Shown: positions 35,507-44,598, counted from the first letter of the stretch. The stretch is 64,000 nt of DNA from an uncultured Sphingomonadaceae bacterium (GCA_947497315.1 CANMFX010000003.1:186001-250000); one strand, 5' to 3'. Numbers and translations: made by a program. Notes: generated by a model from the sequence alone, not told the origin.

Positions 35507-36378
35507 ACCAGATTGTGGGAAAAGACGCCTTCAGTAAACCCGTTTTTGGCAATGAAATGCGTGAGCAATTTGCGCTTTGCTATCCTGAACAGCCGCAGTT
35601 GCTCGATCACGACATGTCAACAAATGCTCTACTTTCCCTGGATGCTTTGGCCAAACTGGGAACGGCGCTTCCCAAAGCCAGCGTCGAATATAATCCCGGC
35701 GACCTGCCGGTGGGTATAGACCCAGCAGATGTACCGGATAACGGCATGTCAATTGCCGATACCATTTTGATGATCGAGAATTCGGCAAGCTGGGCGGTAC
35801 TTAAAAATATCGAACAAGTGCCGGAATACCAGGCACTGCTCCTATCTTTGCTGGCAGAGATCAAGCCCATATTGGAAAGCAAAACCGGCAAAATGTTGCG
35901 GCCGCAAGGTTTCATCTTTGTATCTTCGCCAGGCGCCATGACGCCGTATCATTTCGATCCGGAGCATAATATCCTGCTGCAATTGCGCGGTGAAAAGACG
36001 ATGACTGTCTTTCCGGCCGGTGATGAGAGATTTGCTCCGGCAACGGCTCACGAATCCTATCATACCGGCGGGCCCCGTAATCTGGTATGGGAAGAGCAGT
36101 TTAAAGAGACGGGTAAAGCGTTTCATTTGACGTCCGGCAAAGCTATTTTCGTGCCGGTCATGGCTCCGCATTTTGTTAGAAATGGTCCGCAGCCCAGCAT
36201 ATCATTGTCGATTACCTGGCGTTCGGACTGGAGTTTCGCCGAGGCTGATGCCCATGCATTCAACCATATGTTGCGTGGCTGGGGAATGAATCCGACTATG
36301 CCGGGGCGCTTTCCCAATCAAAATAAGGCCAAGGCCGTGAGCTGGCGCATTTTGCGAAAACTGCACCTGGTGAAATAA
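35503..36378 (+). CDS. JmjC-like cupin (putative Fe(II)/2-oxoglutarate oxygenase)
   Basis: A 291-residue cupin_8/JmjC-type protein. The iron triad is visible as His150-x-Asp152 (YHFDPEHN) and His223 (APHFVRNG). Lys165 (RGEKTMTVF) is a candidate 2-oxoglutarate-binding residue. Such enzymes hydroxylate protein side chains or small molecules in the cytoplasm. The start overlaps the acetyltransferase stop by four bases, so the two are coexpressed and may act on one substrate (inference). It ends before a 260-base gap that contains no gene on either strand. Confidence 0.86.
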   Translation: MNQIVGKDAFSKPVFGNEMREQFALCYPEQPQLLDHDMSTNALLSLDALAKLGTALPKASVEYNPGDLPVGIDPADVPDNGMSIADTILMIENSASWAVLKNIEQVPEYQALLLSLLAEIKPILESKTGKMLRPQGFIFVSSPGAMTPYHFDPEHNILLQLRGEKTMTVFPAGDERFAPATAHESYHTGGPRNLVWEEQFKETGKAFHLTSGKAIFVPVMAPHFVRNGPQPSISLSITWRSDWSFAEADAHAFNHMLRGWGMNPTMPGRFPNQNKAKAVSWRILRKLHLVK

Positions 36379-36570
36379 GTGGCCATCAAGGCTTGATTTC
36401 CAACGAAGTTTACAATGTGCACAGGGTCCTTTTAGGCGTTTTTCTGGCCCAATATGATTCCAAAGTTCACACAGTTCTCACCCTGTCGCAGGTTGGTGGA
36501 ACCATGTGTCACATCAATATTCAAAGCTGAGAAAGAGCGTTGAAAATGATATCATAGGCACGCAGCTGTA

Positions 36571-36605
36571 GGAAAGCGCCCCGTCAAATCTGCTTTGCGG
36601 GACGC
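36571..36605 (-). terminator. Candidate terminator after the small membrane-protein gene
   Basis: Read on the minus strand, GCGTCCCG and CGGGGCGC form an eight-pair stem (one G-U pair) around a 14-base loop, followed by TTTCC. It lies 34 bases after the stop of the gene at 36639. The U-tract is short, so strength is doubtful. The rest of 36379-36638 shows no other signal. Confidence 0.4.
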
Positions 36606-36638
36606 CCTCAAAATCGATGCTTGAGGCCTTAGTTTCGC

Positions 36639-37082
36639 CTAGGCTTCTTCGTCGTCATCTTTCTTGCCGAAGAGGGTTGAGTATATTCCGAATAGGATCA
36701 GCAAGCCGGCCGGGAATATACCCCACATATGTTGCCATCTGGAAAAGCTGTAGCCTTCGGTCGGGTCCGAACCCAATGTTTCCTTTAACCGGGACAATTC
36801 CGCCTCATCGAGCGGCAGATATGAATAGCCGTCTTCGGTTTCGGTATAGAGGACGAATGTCTCCGTCGCTGCCTCGGCCCAAAGTGGTATGAACCAGAGG
36901 CTGGTTGATTCATACATATAGCCGACGTCGACATAGCTGCCTTCAATCTGATACTCGGCTGTATCCGGCAGATTTTCGACCAGCGCTATTTCTTGACTCG
37001 TCGTTCCACGCTTCCGTGCTTCAGCTGGTTGCGAGACCGCCGCTATCACCAAAACTCCAATAATAACAGTAAGATATCTCAT
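36639..37082 (-). CDS. Small membrane protein of unknown function
   Basis: A 147-residue protein that I do not recognise. It starts with a signal-like hydrophobic segment (residues 1-21, ending AEA). A soluble, acidic and aromatic-rich domain follows (ESTSLWFIPLWAEAATETF, YSYLPLDEAELSRL), then a C-terminal membrane helix (about 120-137) and a charged tail KKDDDEEA. The start at 37082 is set by GGGGAAAAAT directly upstream, the same ribosome-site sequence that precedes tpsB. A CRP-like palindrome lies 51 bases further upstream. A cell-envelope protein under cAMP/CRP-type control is the most that can be inferred. Confidence 0.8.
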   Translation of the reverse strand: MRYLTVIIGVLVIAAVSQPAEARKRGTTSQEIALVENLPDTAEYQIEGSYVDVGYMYESTSLWFIPLWAEAATETFVLYTETEDGYSYLPLDEAELSRLKETLGSDPTEGYSFSRWQHMWGIFPAGLLILFGIYSTLFGKKDDDEEA

Positions 37083-37132
37083 ATTTTTCCCCTTTTGAAG
37101 CAGCGACGATAGCTCGCACATTGCCTGTGTAA

Positions 37133-37146
37133 GTGATGTACATCAC
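37133..37146. promoter_or_regulatory. CRP/FNR-like perfect palindrome
   Basis: GTGATGTACATCAC is a 14-base perfect palindrome with the GTGA-N6-TCAC layout of CRP-family operators. On the minus strand it reads CTGTGATGTACATCACTT, so one side has the full TGTGA half-site. Its centre is 57 bases before the start codon at 37082. With a TATCGT box at 37111-37106 as -10, the centre falls about 40 bases before the transcription start, a class II activator position. It probably controls the small membrane protein, because the TonB-receptor-like gene on the other side reads toward it and ends at 37207. Confidence 0.5.
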
Positions 37147-37206
37147 AGGGCGGTTTTTTTTATTCCGGGATCACGACACGATGTCATGTTCGGCCAGATC
37201 GCTAAG

Positions 37207-39654
37207 CTAAAACCGCTTGCGAAAGCTTACCTCAACATAGCGGCCGATCGGATCGACGAAGCCGGGCTGATAGCGTAGCGGGACCAATCCGTCGCTATTG
37301 CGGACATCCTGAATATCATCGAAGACATTGTCGATGCGAAACGCGATCCGGCTGTCTTTGAGGAATTTGAATTTGTTGGTGAGGTTGCCGCGACTATCCA
37401 GGTTGATGAAGGCCCGGAGGTTGACTTTGGTCAGACCGGAAAAACGCAAGTCGGAATCATCATCACCGCCGATGGCGCGTGTAGCGGTTTGATGTTCGCC
37501 TTTTATACCAAAACCGATCCCGTTTTTGAACCAGCCGCCATTAAGTTCAAAGGCGTGGCGTGCGGTCCCACCGGAAGCGCTGGTCGCCGAACCATCTAGC
37601 AAATCCAGTTCCGGCACGCCTGGTCGGATCAATATCCGGTCTTTCAGCCGGACAGAATGATACACAGACAGGTTCCAGTTTCCAAAGCTGCGGCGGCTTG
37701 CGTTCGCCGGACGTTTCGCTGTTGCTCCTGGTTTGGACGCGCCTTGCGTTCCGCCCAGCCCGCCAATGCCGAGCCGCTTGCCGAACCGGAAACCATAGCG
37801 CAGGTTTTCGCTGCGGATGTCACTATAGGTAATCGTGCGTTGATCAATGCCAATCAGGCGCCCGCTATTGTCGCGTGTCACACGGTCTGGAAAAGCGGCT
37901 TCAATTTCCGGTGCGAGCAGCGGGAAATTTGCCGCGACATCCCGGTTACTATTGCGAAAATATTCGGCAAGAAAACGCATGCCCTTAAACCAGTCAGGTC
38001 GATAATTGACCGTCAGTTTGATGTCTCTGCGCCGCGATGCCGGAAGGATGGGGTTACCCCCGGTGGTGATATCGGCGAGGACGGTTTCGTTGTTGATAAA
38101 ATCAAATATCGTTACGCCCGGTGTCACAATCACCGGGTTGACGAGCTGGCCGGCCGAAGGAGCCTTCTCATCACCGGTGACTGAAGCGATGATCGTCAGA
38201 TTATTAACTGGTCGCCAGTTCAGACCGAAGCCGAATTCGACCAGCCCGCCAAAATCCGAGACTTCACTATAGCCGAGATTACCGTTGATCGATAGTTTGC
38301 CGATGGCTTCTGTTACCGCGATATTATCACCGGCCAAAGGTATCTGAAGATTGATACTGGTGTTCAAATTGCTGCGGCCGAGTGTGCTGAGCGTTGTGAT
38401 ATCACCAATCACGTTGCGACTATTCTGACTCCGGTCTCTGAATCCCCCGCGCCACGTGGCCCTGACCGGACCTGAGGGTAGATATAGCAAAGTACCGGAA
38501 AGCGTTGCGATATTGGTGAATGATTGGCTGACGGCGCGGGCCTGATTGGTAATGGGGGAAGAGAGCAACGGACCAAAATCGCTGGCAAATGGGTCCACAG
38601 TGCCATTATCAATCGCTGCCTGAAGCTCGGTCACGTCTCCAGTAACGTCAGTGGCGGTGTTTGTCAGTATGCGGGAATAGTCAGCAGTAACCGACCAGTT
38701 CCAGTTCGATAGCGTTCCGTTCAACGATAGGCTGGCTTTAAGACTATCGGACGTCGTCTGGCTTTCGAGTGCGTCGAATTGCGTGAAATAACGGAATAGG
38801 CTTTCGTCATTCGGGGACGCGGCAAAAGGACTAGTCGCGGGTATATTCAATGTGGCGCTTGGCAGGCCCAGTAGTCTCTGTGTTTCATTACGAGTGTAGC
38901 TGCCGTTTAGGGAAACCGATATGCCTTTTCCGACGACAAAACTGTAATTTGTATTCAGCTCAATGGTCTCGGACGGTGCGGTTAACGAGCGGAAATCGGC
39001 CAAGTTTACGGCTTGGCCAGCCGCGTCCTGAATAATATCGCGCTCGCTTTCCGTAATGCCGGTCTTGTTCTGATATTTCAGATTGATACCAAGTCGCGTT
39101 CTTTTGTTGATGCGCGTAATATTCGCTTCCAGTTCGGTTTCAGCCTGATCTCCACGGACAGGGGTGCCATATTCTCCTTTTGTTATGAACCCGGTGAATT
39201 TCTCTTTCATGATGAAATTGATGACGCGTTGATCGGGGCGATAACCATATTGAACAGCCAGTTCTTCGGGAAAGACCTGCATCCTTTCAAGTGCTTCAGG
39301 CGGGTAGCTAAGAATATCACGCATTCCGGATACACGCTCTCCATTGATCAAAACAATCGGTCCGCTGTCACCTCTCCCCCCTCCGGATTCTGTTTCAGAG
39401 GATAAGCTATCGAGCAATTCCCGTATCGATGATGCGCCATAGCCCTCGATATCTTCAGCCGTTAGCTCCACAATTGGTGGTACATCGGTAATAACCGCAC
39501 CGGGAAGCCGTTCGGCGTTGACGATTATATCGTCATTTTCGGCATGATTACCTGTCTGAGGTTCTTCAGAGTTTTGGGCCAGCAAAGCACTGTGATTGCA
39601 AATTGCCGCAACAACAATAACCCTGGCGACAAGATTGGGGGAAGCTCTGACCAT
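37207..39654 (-). CDS. TonB-dependent receptor-like outer-membrane protein (paralogue 2)
   Basis: An 815-residue outer-membrane protein with a signal peptide, then a TonB-box-like stretch (DDIIVNAERL) and a plug-like domain (SIRELLDSL, IVLINGERVSGMRDI, VFPEELAVQYGYRPDQRVINFI). A beta barrel follows, ending in the insertion signal YVEVSFRKRF. It is a tandem paralogue of the next gene upstream (39802-42342), with near-identical text at both ends. The start at 39654 is chosen for the signal peptide it yields; ATG at 39717 is an alternative, and neither has a strong ribosome site. No substrate is readable. Compared with classical receptors the plug is compact. Confidence 0.85.
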   Translation of the reverse strand: MVRASPNLVARVIVVAAICNHSALLAQNSEEPQTGNHAENDDIIVNAERLPGAVITDVPPIVELTAEDIEGYGASSIRELLDSLSSETESGGGRGDSGPIVLINGERVSGMRDILSYPPEALERMQVFPEELAVQYGYRPDQRVINFIMKEKFTGFITKGEYGTPVRGDQAETELEANITRINKRTRLGINLKYQNKTGITESERDIIQDAAGQAVNLADFRSLTAPSETIELNTNYSFVVGKGISVSLNGSYTRNETQRLLGLPSATLNIPATSPFAASPNDESLFRYFTQFDALESQTTSDSLKASLSLNGTLSNWNWSVTADYSRILTNTATDVTGDVTELQAAIDNGTVDPFASDFGPLLSSPITNQARAVSQSFTNIATLSGTLLYLPSGPVRATWRGGFRDRSQNSRNVIGDITTLSTLGRSNLNTSINLQIPLAGDNIAVTEAIGKLSINGNLGYSEVSDFGGLVEFGFGLNWRPVNNLTIIASVTGDEKAPSAGQLVNPVIVTPGVTIFDFINNETVLADITTGGNPILPASRRRDIKLTVNYRPDWFKGMRFLAEYFRNSNRDVAANFPLLAPEIEAAFPDRVTRDNSGRLIGIDQRTITYSDIRSENLRYGFRFGKRLGIGGLGGTQGASKPGATAKRPANASRRSFGNWNLSVYHSVRLKDRILIRPGVPELDLLDGSATSASGGTARHAFELNGGWFKNGIGFGIKGEHQTATRAIGGDDDSDLRFSGLTKVNLRAFINLDSRGNLTNKFKFLKDSRIAFRIDNVFDDIQDVRNSDGLVPLRYQPGFVDPIGRYVEVSFRKRF

Positions 39655-39801
39655 TGTAACGCGGCTATCAGCGTCTGTGCCAGGATGGTAGAAACTTGAG
39701 ATGAAGCGATTTGACATTTTCGGCACCCAAAATGTCTGCGATCATCCGATGAAAACGCTTTTAGCAGGAGCCCGAATAGTCACGGAGCTCAATCGGTAGC
39801 A

Positions 39802-42342
39802 TCAAAATCGCTTGCGAAAACTAACCTCGACATAGCGGCCGACCGGATCGACAAAGCCCGGCTGATAGCTGAGTGGGACCAATCCATCGCTGTCCCGAAC
39901 GTCCTGAATATCGTCGAAGACATTATCGATACGAAAGGCGATCCGGCTGCCTTTGAGGAATTTGAACCGCTCGGTCAGAGTACCGCGATCATCGAGATTG
40001 ATGAAAGCGCGCAGGTTAAGCGTTGTCAGATTCGAGAACCGCAGATCGGAGCTTGTGAGCCCTCCGTCCACGCGCGTCGCAGTTTGATGCTCTGCCTGGA
40101 CCCGAAAGCCGATACCGTTATTAAACCAACGGCCTTGCAGCTCAAATTCATGACGGGGCTGGCCACCTGTTGATCCAATCGCGGACCCGTCGAGCAAGTC
40201 GAGCTCCTCAACGCCGGGCCGGATCAATATGCGTTCGTCGAGATGAACGGTGTGATAGGCTGACACGCGCCAGCGACCACCGCCACGCCTGCCGGGCCGA
40301 CCGCCGCGTGGTCCACCGGCCCGGGCGCCTGACCGTCCGGATCGGGCCTCACCTGTTGCGGATCGCCGGCTCTCGGTTCTACCCTCTGGCGGCCTATCGC
40401 CCGGCGGACCGGCATCACGGCTGCGCGGTCCGCCGCCTGTGCCGCGTAGTCCGCGGCCACCACGCCGCTGGCCAAAGCGTTTGGAAAATTCCAGACCGTA
40501 GCGAAGACTCTCGCTGCGCACGTTGCTGTAATTTACCGGGCGCCGGTCGATGGCGATCAGACGGCCGGTTTCATCACGTGTAACGCGATCAGGGAAAGCG
40601 GCCTCGATTTCTTCGGTCAGCAGCGGAAAGTCGGAGGCGACATTCTCGCTATTGTTGCGGATATATTCACCCAGAAACGTCATGCCATCCAACCATTCGG
40701 GGCTGTAGTTGACGGCCAGCTTGATATCTCGCCGTTTCTCGGCTGGCAGGTTCAGATTGCCACCAGTCGTAATGCTGGCCAGCACGGTTTCGCCATTGGT
40801 AAAATCAAAGGTGGTGACATTGGGCGTAATGATGACCGGATTACCGAGCTGCTGGATTGTCGGGGCGGCTTCTTCGCCAATGGCCGATGCGGTGAACACC
40901 AGGCCGTCAAAAGGTTCCCAGTTCAGACCGAAGCCGAATTCGACCAGCCCGCCGAAATCAGAAAGCTCGCTATAGCCCAGATTACCGTTAATCGACAGCT
41001 CTCCAATGACCTCGGTCACGTCGATATTCTCGTCGGCCAGCGGGATATCGATATTGATACCTGCATTGAAGTTATCGCGCCCAAGACTGCTCAGCGTGGT
41101 CACGCTGTCGGTGGTATCCCGGCTGTCGAGATCCTGCCGGCTATAACCACCGCGCAAGGTCGTGGTGACCGAACCGGAAGGCAGGTTGATCAGCGTTCCG
41201 GACAGCGTTGCCAGGGATTCAAGTGTGTTGCTGACTGATCGTGCTTCATCGGTGATCGGAGCGGACAGTAATGCGCCGAAGTCTGTGGCAAAAGGGTCGG
41301 CTGTGCCTGCGTCGGTAGCCGCCTGCAGTGCGCTGGTATCGCCGCTATTTTCGGTCGTGGTTTCAGTTTCTTCTCGCGCATAGTCAGCGGTCAAGGACCA
41401 GCGCCAAGTGGACGCCGTACCGTTCAGCACCGCACCACCCTGAAACGTATTGGTCTCAACCGTTTTGCGTAGCGGACCAAATTGGGTGAAATAGCGAAAC
41501 AGGGTCTCGTCCGTGACTGACTGTGCAAAGGGGCTGGTCGCCGGGATATCCAGCGTGCCACTGGCCAGCCCCAAAAGGGCGCGGGACTTGTCGTAAACAT
41601 AGCCGCCGTTGAACGCCAATGACATGCCATTGGAAAAGGTACGGCTGTAATTGCCATTAAATTCGAGCGTATCTGTTGGTGCGCTTAATGTGCGGAAACG
41701 GCCAAGATTGACCAGATCACCAGCCTCGTCCTGAATGATGCCGCGCTCTGCCTCGGTAATCGCGGTTTGCGTTTCATATTCAACATTCAAGTTTAACCGG
41801 CTGTTTTTGCCAATACGGGTAAAAGTGGACTCCAGCTCTGTCTTGCCCTGATCCCCGCGGGTCGGGACGCCATATTCGGTCTCTGCGCTGAGCCCGGTAT
41901 AGTCATCTTGCAGGATGAAGTTGATCACGCGTTCATCCGGTGCATATCCATATTGCAGGGCCAGCTCTTCCGGAAACACCTGAACGCTCTTTATCGCTTC
42001 CGGCGGCAAATCGCGGATATCACGGAAACCCGAGGTGCGCTGGCCATTGATCAGAACTATCGGCCGCCCGCTGCCGCGTCCGCGGTTGGAACTGGTTTGC
42101 GAGCTTAGCTCACCAAGCAGATCTTCAACAGAGGATACGCCATAGCTGGCAATATCGTCGGCATTGAGCTCCACAATTGGCGGAACTTCGGTGATTACTG
42201 ACCCGCGGAGACGTTCGGCAGTGACGACAATATCCTCGTTTTCGAGGTCGTCGTCATTGGATTGGGCGTAAGCGGGCAGCGCATTCATAAAGGAAAGGGC
42301 CAATAGGCTGGCCCCAAAAAATCTGGGGGAGGATTGGGTCAT
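39802..42342 (-). CDS. TonB-dependent receptor-like outer-membrane protein (paralogue 1, Arg/Gly-rich insert)
   Basis: An 846-residue outer-membrane protein with a clear signal peptide (ends AYA). A TonB-box-like EDIVVTAERL is followed by a plug region (VLINGQRTSGFRDI, VFPEELALQYGYAPDERVINFI) and a barrel ending YVEVSFRKRF. Between two barrel strands near residues 620-690 is an insert of about 65 residues made almost only of Arg, Gly, Pro, Ser and Ala. The paralogue downstream has a shorter, less charged linker there. The insert is encoded by a locally GC-rich stretch at about 40270-40480. The two genes are 147 bases apart on one strand and likely arose by duplication. Function and ligand are unknown. 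Confidence 0.87.
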   Translation of the reverse strand: MTQSSPRFFGASLLALSFMNALPAYAQSNDDDLENEDIVVTAERLRGSVITEVPPIVELNADDIASYGVSSVEDLLGELSSQTSSNRGRGSGRPIVLINGQRTSGFRDIRDLPPEAIKSVQVFPEELALQYGYAPDERVINFILQDDYTGLSAETEYGVPTRGDQGKTELESTFTRIGKNSRLNLNVEYETQTAITEAERGIIQDEAGDLVNLGRFRTLSAPTDTLEFNGNYSRTFSNGMSLAFNGGYVYDKSRALLGLASGTLDIPATSPFAQSVTDETLFRYFTQFGPLRKTVETNTFQGGAVLNGTASTWRWSLTADYAREETETTTENSGDTSALQAATDAGTADPFATDFGALLSAPITDEARSVSNTLESLATLSGTLINLPSGSVTTTLRGGYSRQDLDSRDTTDSVTTLSSLGRDNFNAGINIDIPLADENIDVTEVIGELSINGNLGYSELSDFGGLVEFGFGLNWEPFDGLVFTASAIGEEAAPTIQQLGNPVIITPNVTTFDFTNGETVLASITTGGNLNLPAEKRRDIKLAVNYSPEWLDGMTFLGEYIRNNSENVASDFPLLTEEIEAAFPDRVTRDETGRLIAIDRRPVNYSNVRSESLRYGLEFSKRFGQRRGGRGLRGTGGGPRSRDAGPPGDRPPEGRTESRRSATGEARSGRSGARAGGPRGGRPGRRGGGRWRVSAYHTVHLDERILIRPGVEELDLLDGSAIGSTGGQPRHEFELQGRWFNNGIGFRVQAEHQTATRVDGGLTSSDLRFSNLTTLNLRAFINLDDRGTLTERFKFLKGSRIAFRIDNVFDDIQDVRDSDGLVPLSYQPGFVDPVGRYVEVSFRKRF

Positions 42343-42560
42343 TACTATTGCTCTAACAACTCAGGCGTTGGGGAAAACACGTACAAGTTGCCGTGCAGAA
42401 CGGTTGTCATCAATCAAATGTTTGTAATAATTTGTCGCAGTTTGCACAGAGGTGCATATGTTATCGCACAGCAAATCCTTCCCTTTTGCAGAAATTGGGG
42501 TTATGGCGCACCGCAACACGTCGAAAAACCCACGAATCAACAGGGATGAAGTAAAGCCGA

Positions 42561-42779
42561 ATGGCAAAAGAAGAACTATTAGAAATGAAGGGGATGATCC
42601 GCGAATTACTCCCCAACGCGATGTTCCGGGTCGAACTAGAAAATGGTCATGAGGTTCTTGGCCATACCGCTGGCAAGATGCGTAAAAACCGCATTCGTGT
42701 GCTGGTGGGCGACGAAGTGCTCGTTGAACTCACGCCTTATGACCTGACCAAAGGTCGTATCACCTATCGCTTCAAATAA
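42561..42779 (+). CDS. infA: Translation initiation factor IF-1
   Basis: A 72-residue S1-fold protein that binds the ribosomal A site during initiation. The whole sequence ([47 protein letters not shown]) is highly typical. It heads the infA-maf-RNase E/G group conserved in alphaproteobacteria. Upstream, 42443-42456 contains a small inverted repeat (TGCAC-4-GTGCA) near possible promoter text, which I cannot interpret further. Confidence 0.98.
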   Translation: MAKEELLEMKGMIRELLPNAMFRVELENGHEVLGHTAGKMRKNRIRVLVGDEVLVELTPYDLTKGRITYRFK

Positions 42780-42812
42780 GTCGGGTTTGCTGCCGTGGCG
42801 CGGCCTGATTAC

Positions 42813-43382
42813 ATGAAATTGGTCCTTGCCTCATCCAGTCCGCGACGGCTGGAATTGCTTGGCCGGTTAGGGGTGAAACCTGACCGGATCGCTTCTCCTG
42901 ACATTGATGAAACGCCCCAAAAAGGTGAGTTACCGCGCGATTATGTCATCCGCATGGCGCAGGAAAAGGCGGCTGCAGTTGTGCGCGAGGATGGCGAAGT
43001 CCTGATCGCGGGCGATACCATCGTTGCGGTGGGACGACGTATCCTGGGCAAGGCCGAAAATGATGCAGAACAGCGCCAGTTTCTGAAACTCATGGGCGGG
43101 CGGCGGCATCATACGATGTCGGCCGTCTGTGTGATCGCGGCTGACGGAACCGCGCGGACGAAATTGTCGGACAGCATCATCAAGTTCAAGCGTTTCGAGA
43201 ACAGCGAGATCGACGCCTATATCAAGTCCGGCGAAGGGCAGGGCAAAGCGGGCGGCTATGCCATTCAGGGCCTTGCCGAAGCCTTTGTGATTTCGATCAA
43301 CGGTAGTTTTAGCGGGATCATGGGGCTACCGCTTTATGAGACCCGCAATTTGCTGATTTCCTCGGGCTATCCTGTTGACTGA
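42813..43382 (+). CDS. maf: Maf-like nucleoside triphosphate pyrophosphatase
   Basis: A 189-residue Maf/HAM1-like enzyme that hydrolyses non-canonical or pyrimidine nucleoside triphosphates to monophosphates. The N-terminal LVLASSSPRRLELL, the DIDETP motif and the GDTIVAVG and GKAGGYAIQG segments are the family signatures. I use the ATG at 42813; a GTG at 42795 would add six residues, and neither has a convincing ribosome site. It overlaps the RNase gene by eight bases. Confidence 0.94.
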   Translation: MKLVLASSSPRRLELLGRLGVKPDRIASPDIDETPQKGELPRDYVIRMAQEKAAAVVREDGEVLIAGDTIVAVGRRILGKAENDAEQRQFLKLMGGRRHHTMSAVCVIAADGTARTKLSDSIIKFKRFENSEIDAYIKSGEGQGKAGGYAIQGLAEAFVISINGSFSGIMGLPLYETRNLLISSGYPVD

Positions 43383-44379
43383 TTTCCAAAATGGCTGGCT
43401 TTATGAAGCCGGTATCGGCGAAAACCGCGCTGCCCGCATTATAGACGGTGAGCTGGTTGCGGCCCGGATCGAGCGTCAGCGGGCGGGTGCGCGACGGGGC
43501 TCTGTGGTCGATGCGCAGTTTACGGAGCAATGGGTAGTTGGACGATCGGGTATTGTATCGCTGGAAAGCGGCGAGCAATGCCTGTTGCAACCACTGCCGA
43601 AAGGTCTGACCGAAGGTGCGACTATACGGGTCGAAATTGTGCGTGAGGCCTTGGACGAAAAAGGCGGACAATCGAAACGGGCCAAGGCGAGACCGGCAGA
43701 TGCTGGTAGCGCTTTAGCAGAAGGTCCAAACCTCTTGGATATCATCGAAGCAAGCGGTGAGCCGATCCGAAAGGTTCAAGCGCACGAACCGGATATGCTG
43801 GCCAGCGTGGGTTGGAACGAAGCGATGGAACAGGCAGAAACCGGCCGCGTAGATTTTGACGGCGGTAGTTTGTTGATCTCCTTAACACCAGCGCTGACGG
43901 TCATTGACGTTGACGGTCCGCTCGTACCGCTTGAGCTCGCAAAACGCGCGGCCAAGCAGGTTGCGCTAGCGCTTACGCGGTTTGATATTGGTGGTTCAAC
44001 CGGCGTCGATTTTCCGACCTTGCAAGCCAAGGCAGAGCGAACAGAAGTCTGCGCTATATTCGATCAGCATATGACGGGCAATTGCGAACGAACGGCGATT
44101 AACGGCTTTGGCTTCATGCAGGTTGTCAGCCGCAAGACGGGCCCCTCGGTTCTGGACGTGATGCAGGCGGACAAGGTACTGAGTGCGACTCTCTCGCTAT
44201 TGCGCCAGGCGGAACGGACTCAAGGTACGGGTGTCATGCAGCTGGGCGTGCATCCGGCGGTCGCGGCGAAGCTCAAACACAGGCAGGCTTGGCTGGATGC
44301 GCTGTCCAAGCGTACTGGTCGCGCCGTTTCTGTTGAGGCTAAAGGCGATATTGCAATCGCAGGCGGGCAGGTCAGCTAA
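43375..44379 (+). CDS. Short RNase E/G-family protein
   Basis: A 334-residue protein related to the catalytic domain of RNase E/G. The metal-binding DNase-I-like motifs are recognisable: the Asp of TVIDVDGPL and the second Asp of RFDIGGSTGVDF. The family's cytosine/zinc-link and small domains are lacking, so it is much shorter than full RNase E or G. The N-terminal S1-like part is also degenerate. The start is TTG at 43375, overlapping maf. The TAA stop is contributed by the first three bases of the palindromic element at 44377-44541, so the C-terminus may have been altered by its insertion. The small yacG gene that often follows in this cluster is not present. Confidence 0.82.
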   Translation: MTDFQNGWLYEAGIGENRAARIIDGELVAARIERQRAGARRGSVVDAQFTEQWVVGRSGIVSLESGEQCLLQPLPKGLTEGATIRVEIVREALDEKGGQSKRAKARPADAGSALAEGPNLLDIIEASGEPIRKVQAHEPDMLASVGWNEAMEQAETGRVDFDGGSLLISLTPALTVIDVDGPLVPLELAKRAAKQVALALTRFDIGGSTGVDFPTLQAKAERTEVCAIFDQHMTGNCERTAINGFGFMQVVSRKTGPSVLDVMQADKVLSATLSLLRQAERTQGTGVMQLGVHPAVAAKLKHRQAWLDALSKRTGRAVSVEAKGDIAIAGGQVS

Positions 44380-44541
44380 TCCTCTCCCCTTGAGGGAGAG
44401 GAAACGGAGACTTGGCAGCTTGCTGCCTAGTCGAGTTGGAGAGGGGGGTGGCTTGGTGTATCCTCTCCTACCCCTCACCAAGATTTTCTAGCGAACAAGT
44501 TCGCAAGCAAATCTGTCCTCTCCCTCAAGGGGAGAGGATTA
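44377..44541. mobile_element. MITE-like palindromic element
   Basis: A 165-base element bounded by perfect 26-base inverted repeats (44377-44402 and 44516-44541), beginning TAATCCTCTCCCC and ending with its reverse complement. Both ends carry TA, consistent with TA-targeted insertion of the IS630/Tc1 type. The interior has no coding capacity and contains smaller palindromes (GGCAG-4-CTGCC; CTTGGTG paired with CACCAAG; GCGAA-4-TTCGC). It lies exactly at the stop codon of the RNase E/G-family gene and before maiA. The terminal sequence resembles intergenic repeats I have seen in other alphaproteobacterial genomes, but copy number cannot be judged from one window. Confidence 0.7.
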
Positions 44542-44598
44542 TGGCACTCGTCGCTACACCCCTTGCAATTTATCTACCTCCTCTGCACAAGCCGTTTC

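Noticed and set aside
37124-37161. Plus-strand hairpin (CCTGTG/CACAGG) followed by eight T residues as a terminator
   Set aside because: No plus-strand gene ends here; both neighbouring genes are on the minus strand. The same bases are better explained by the CRP-like palindrome, although a dual role cannot be excluded.
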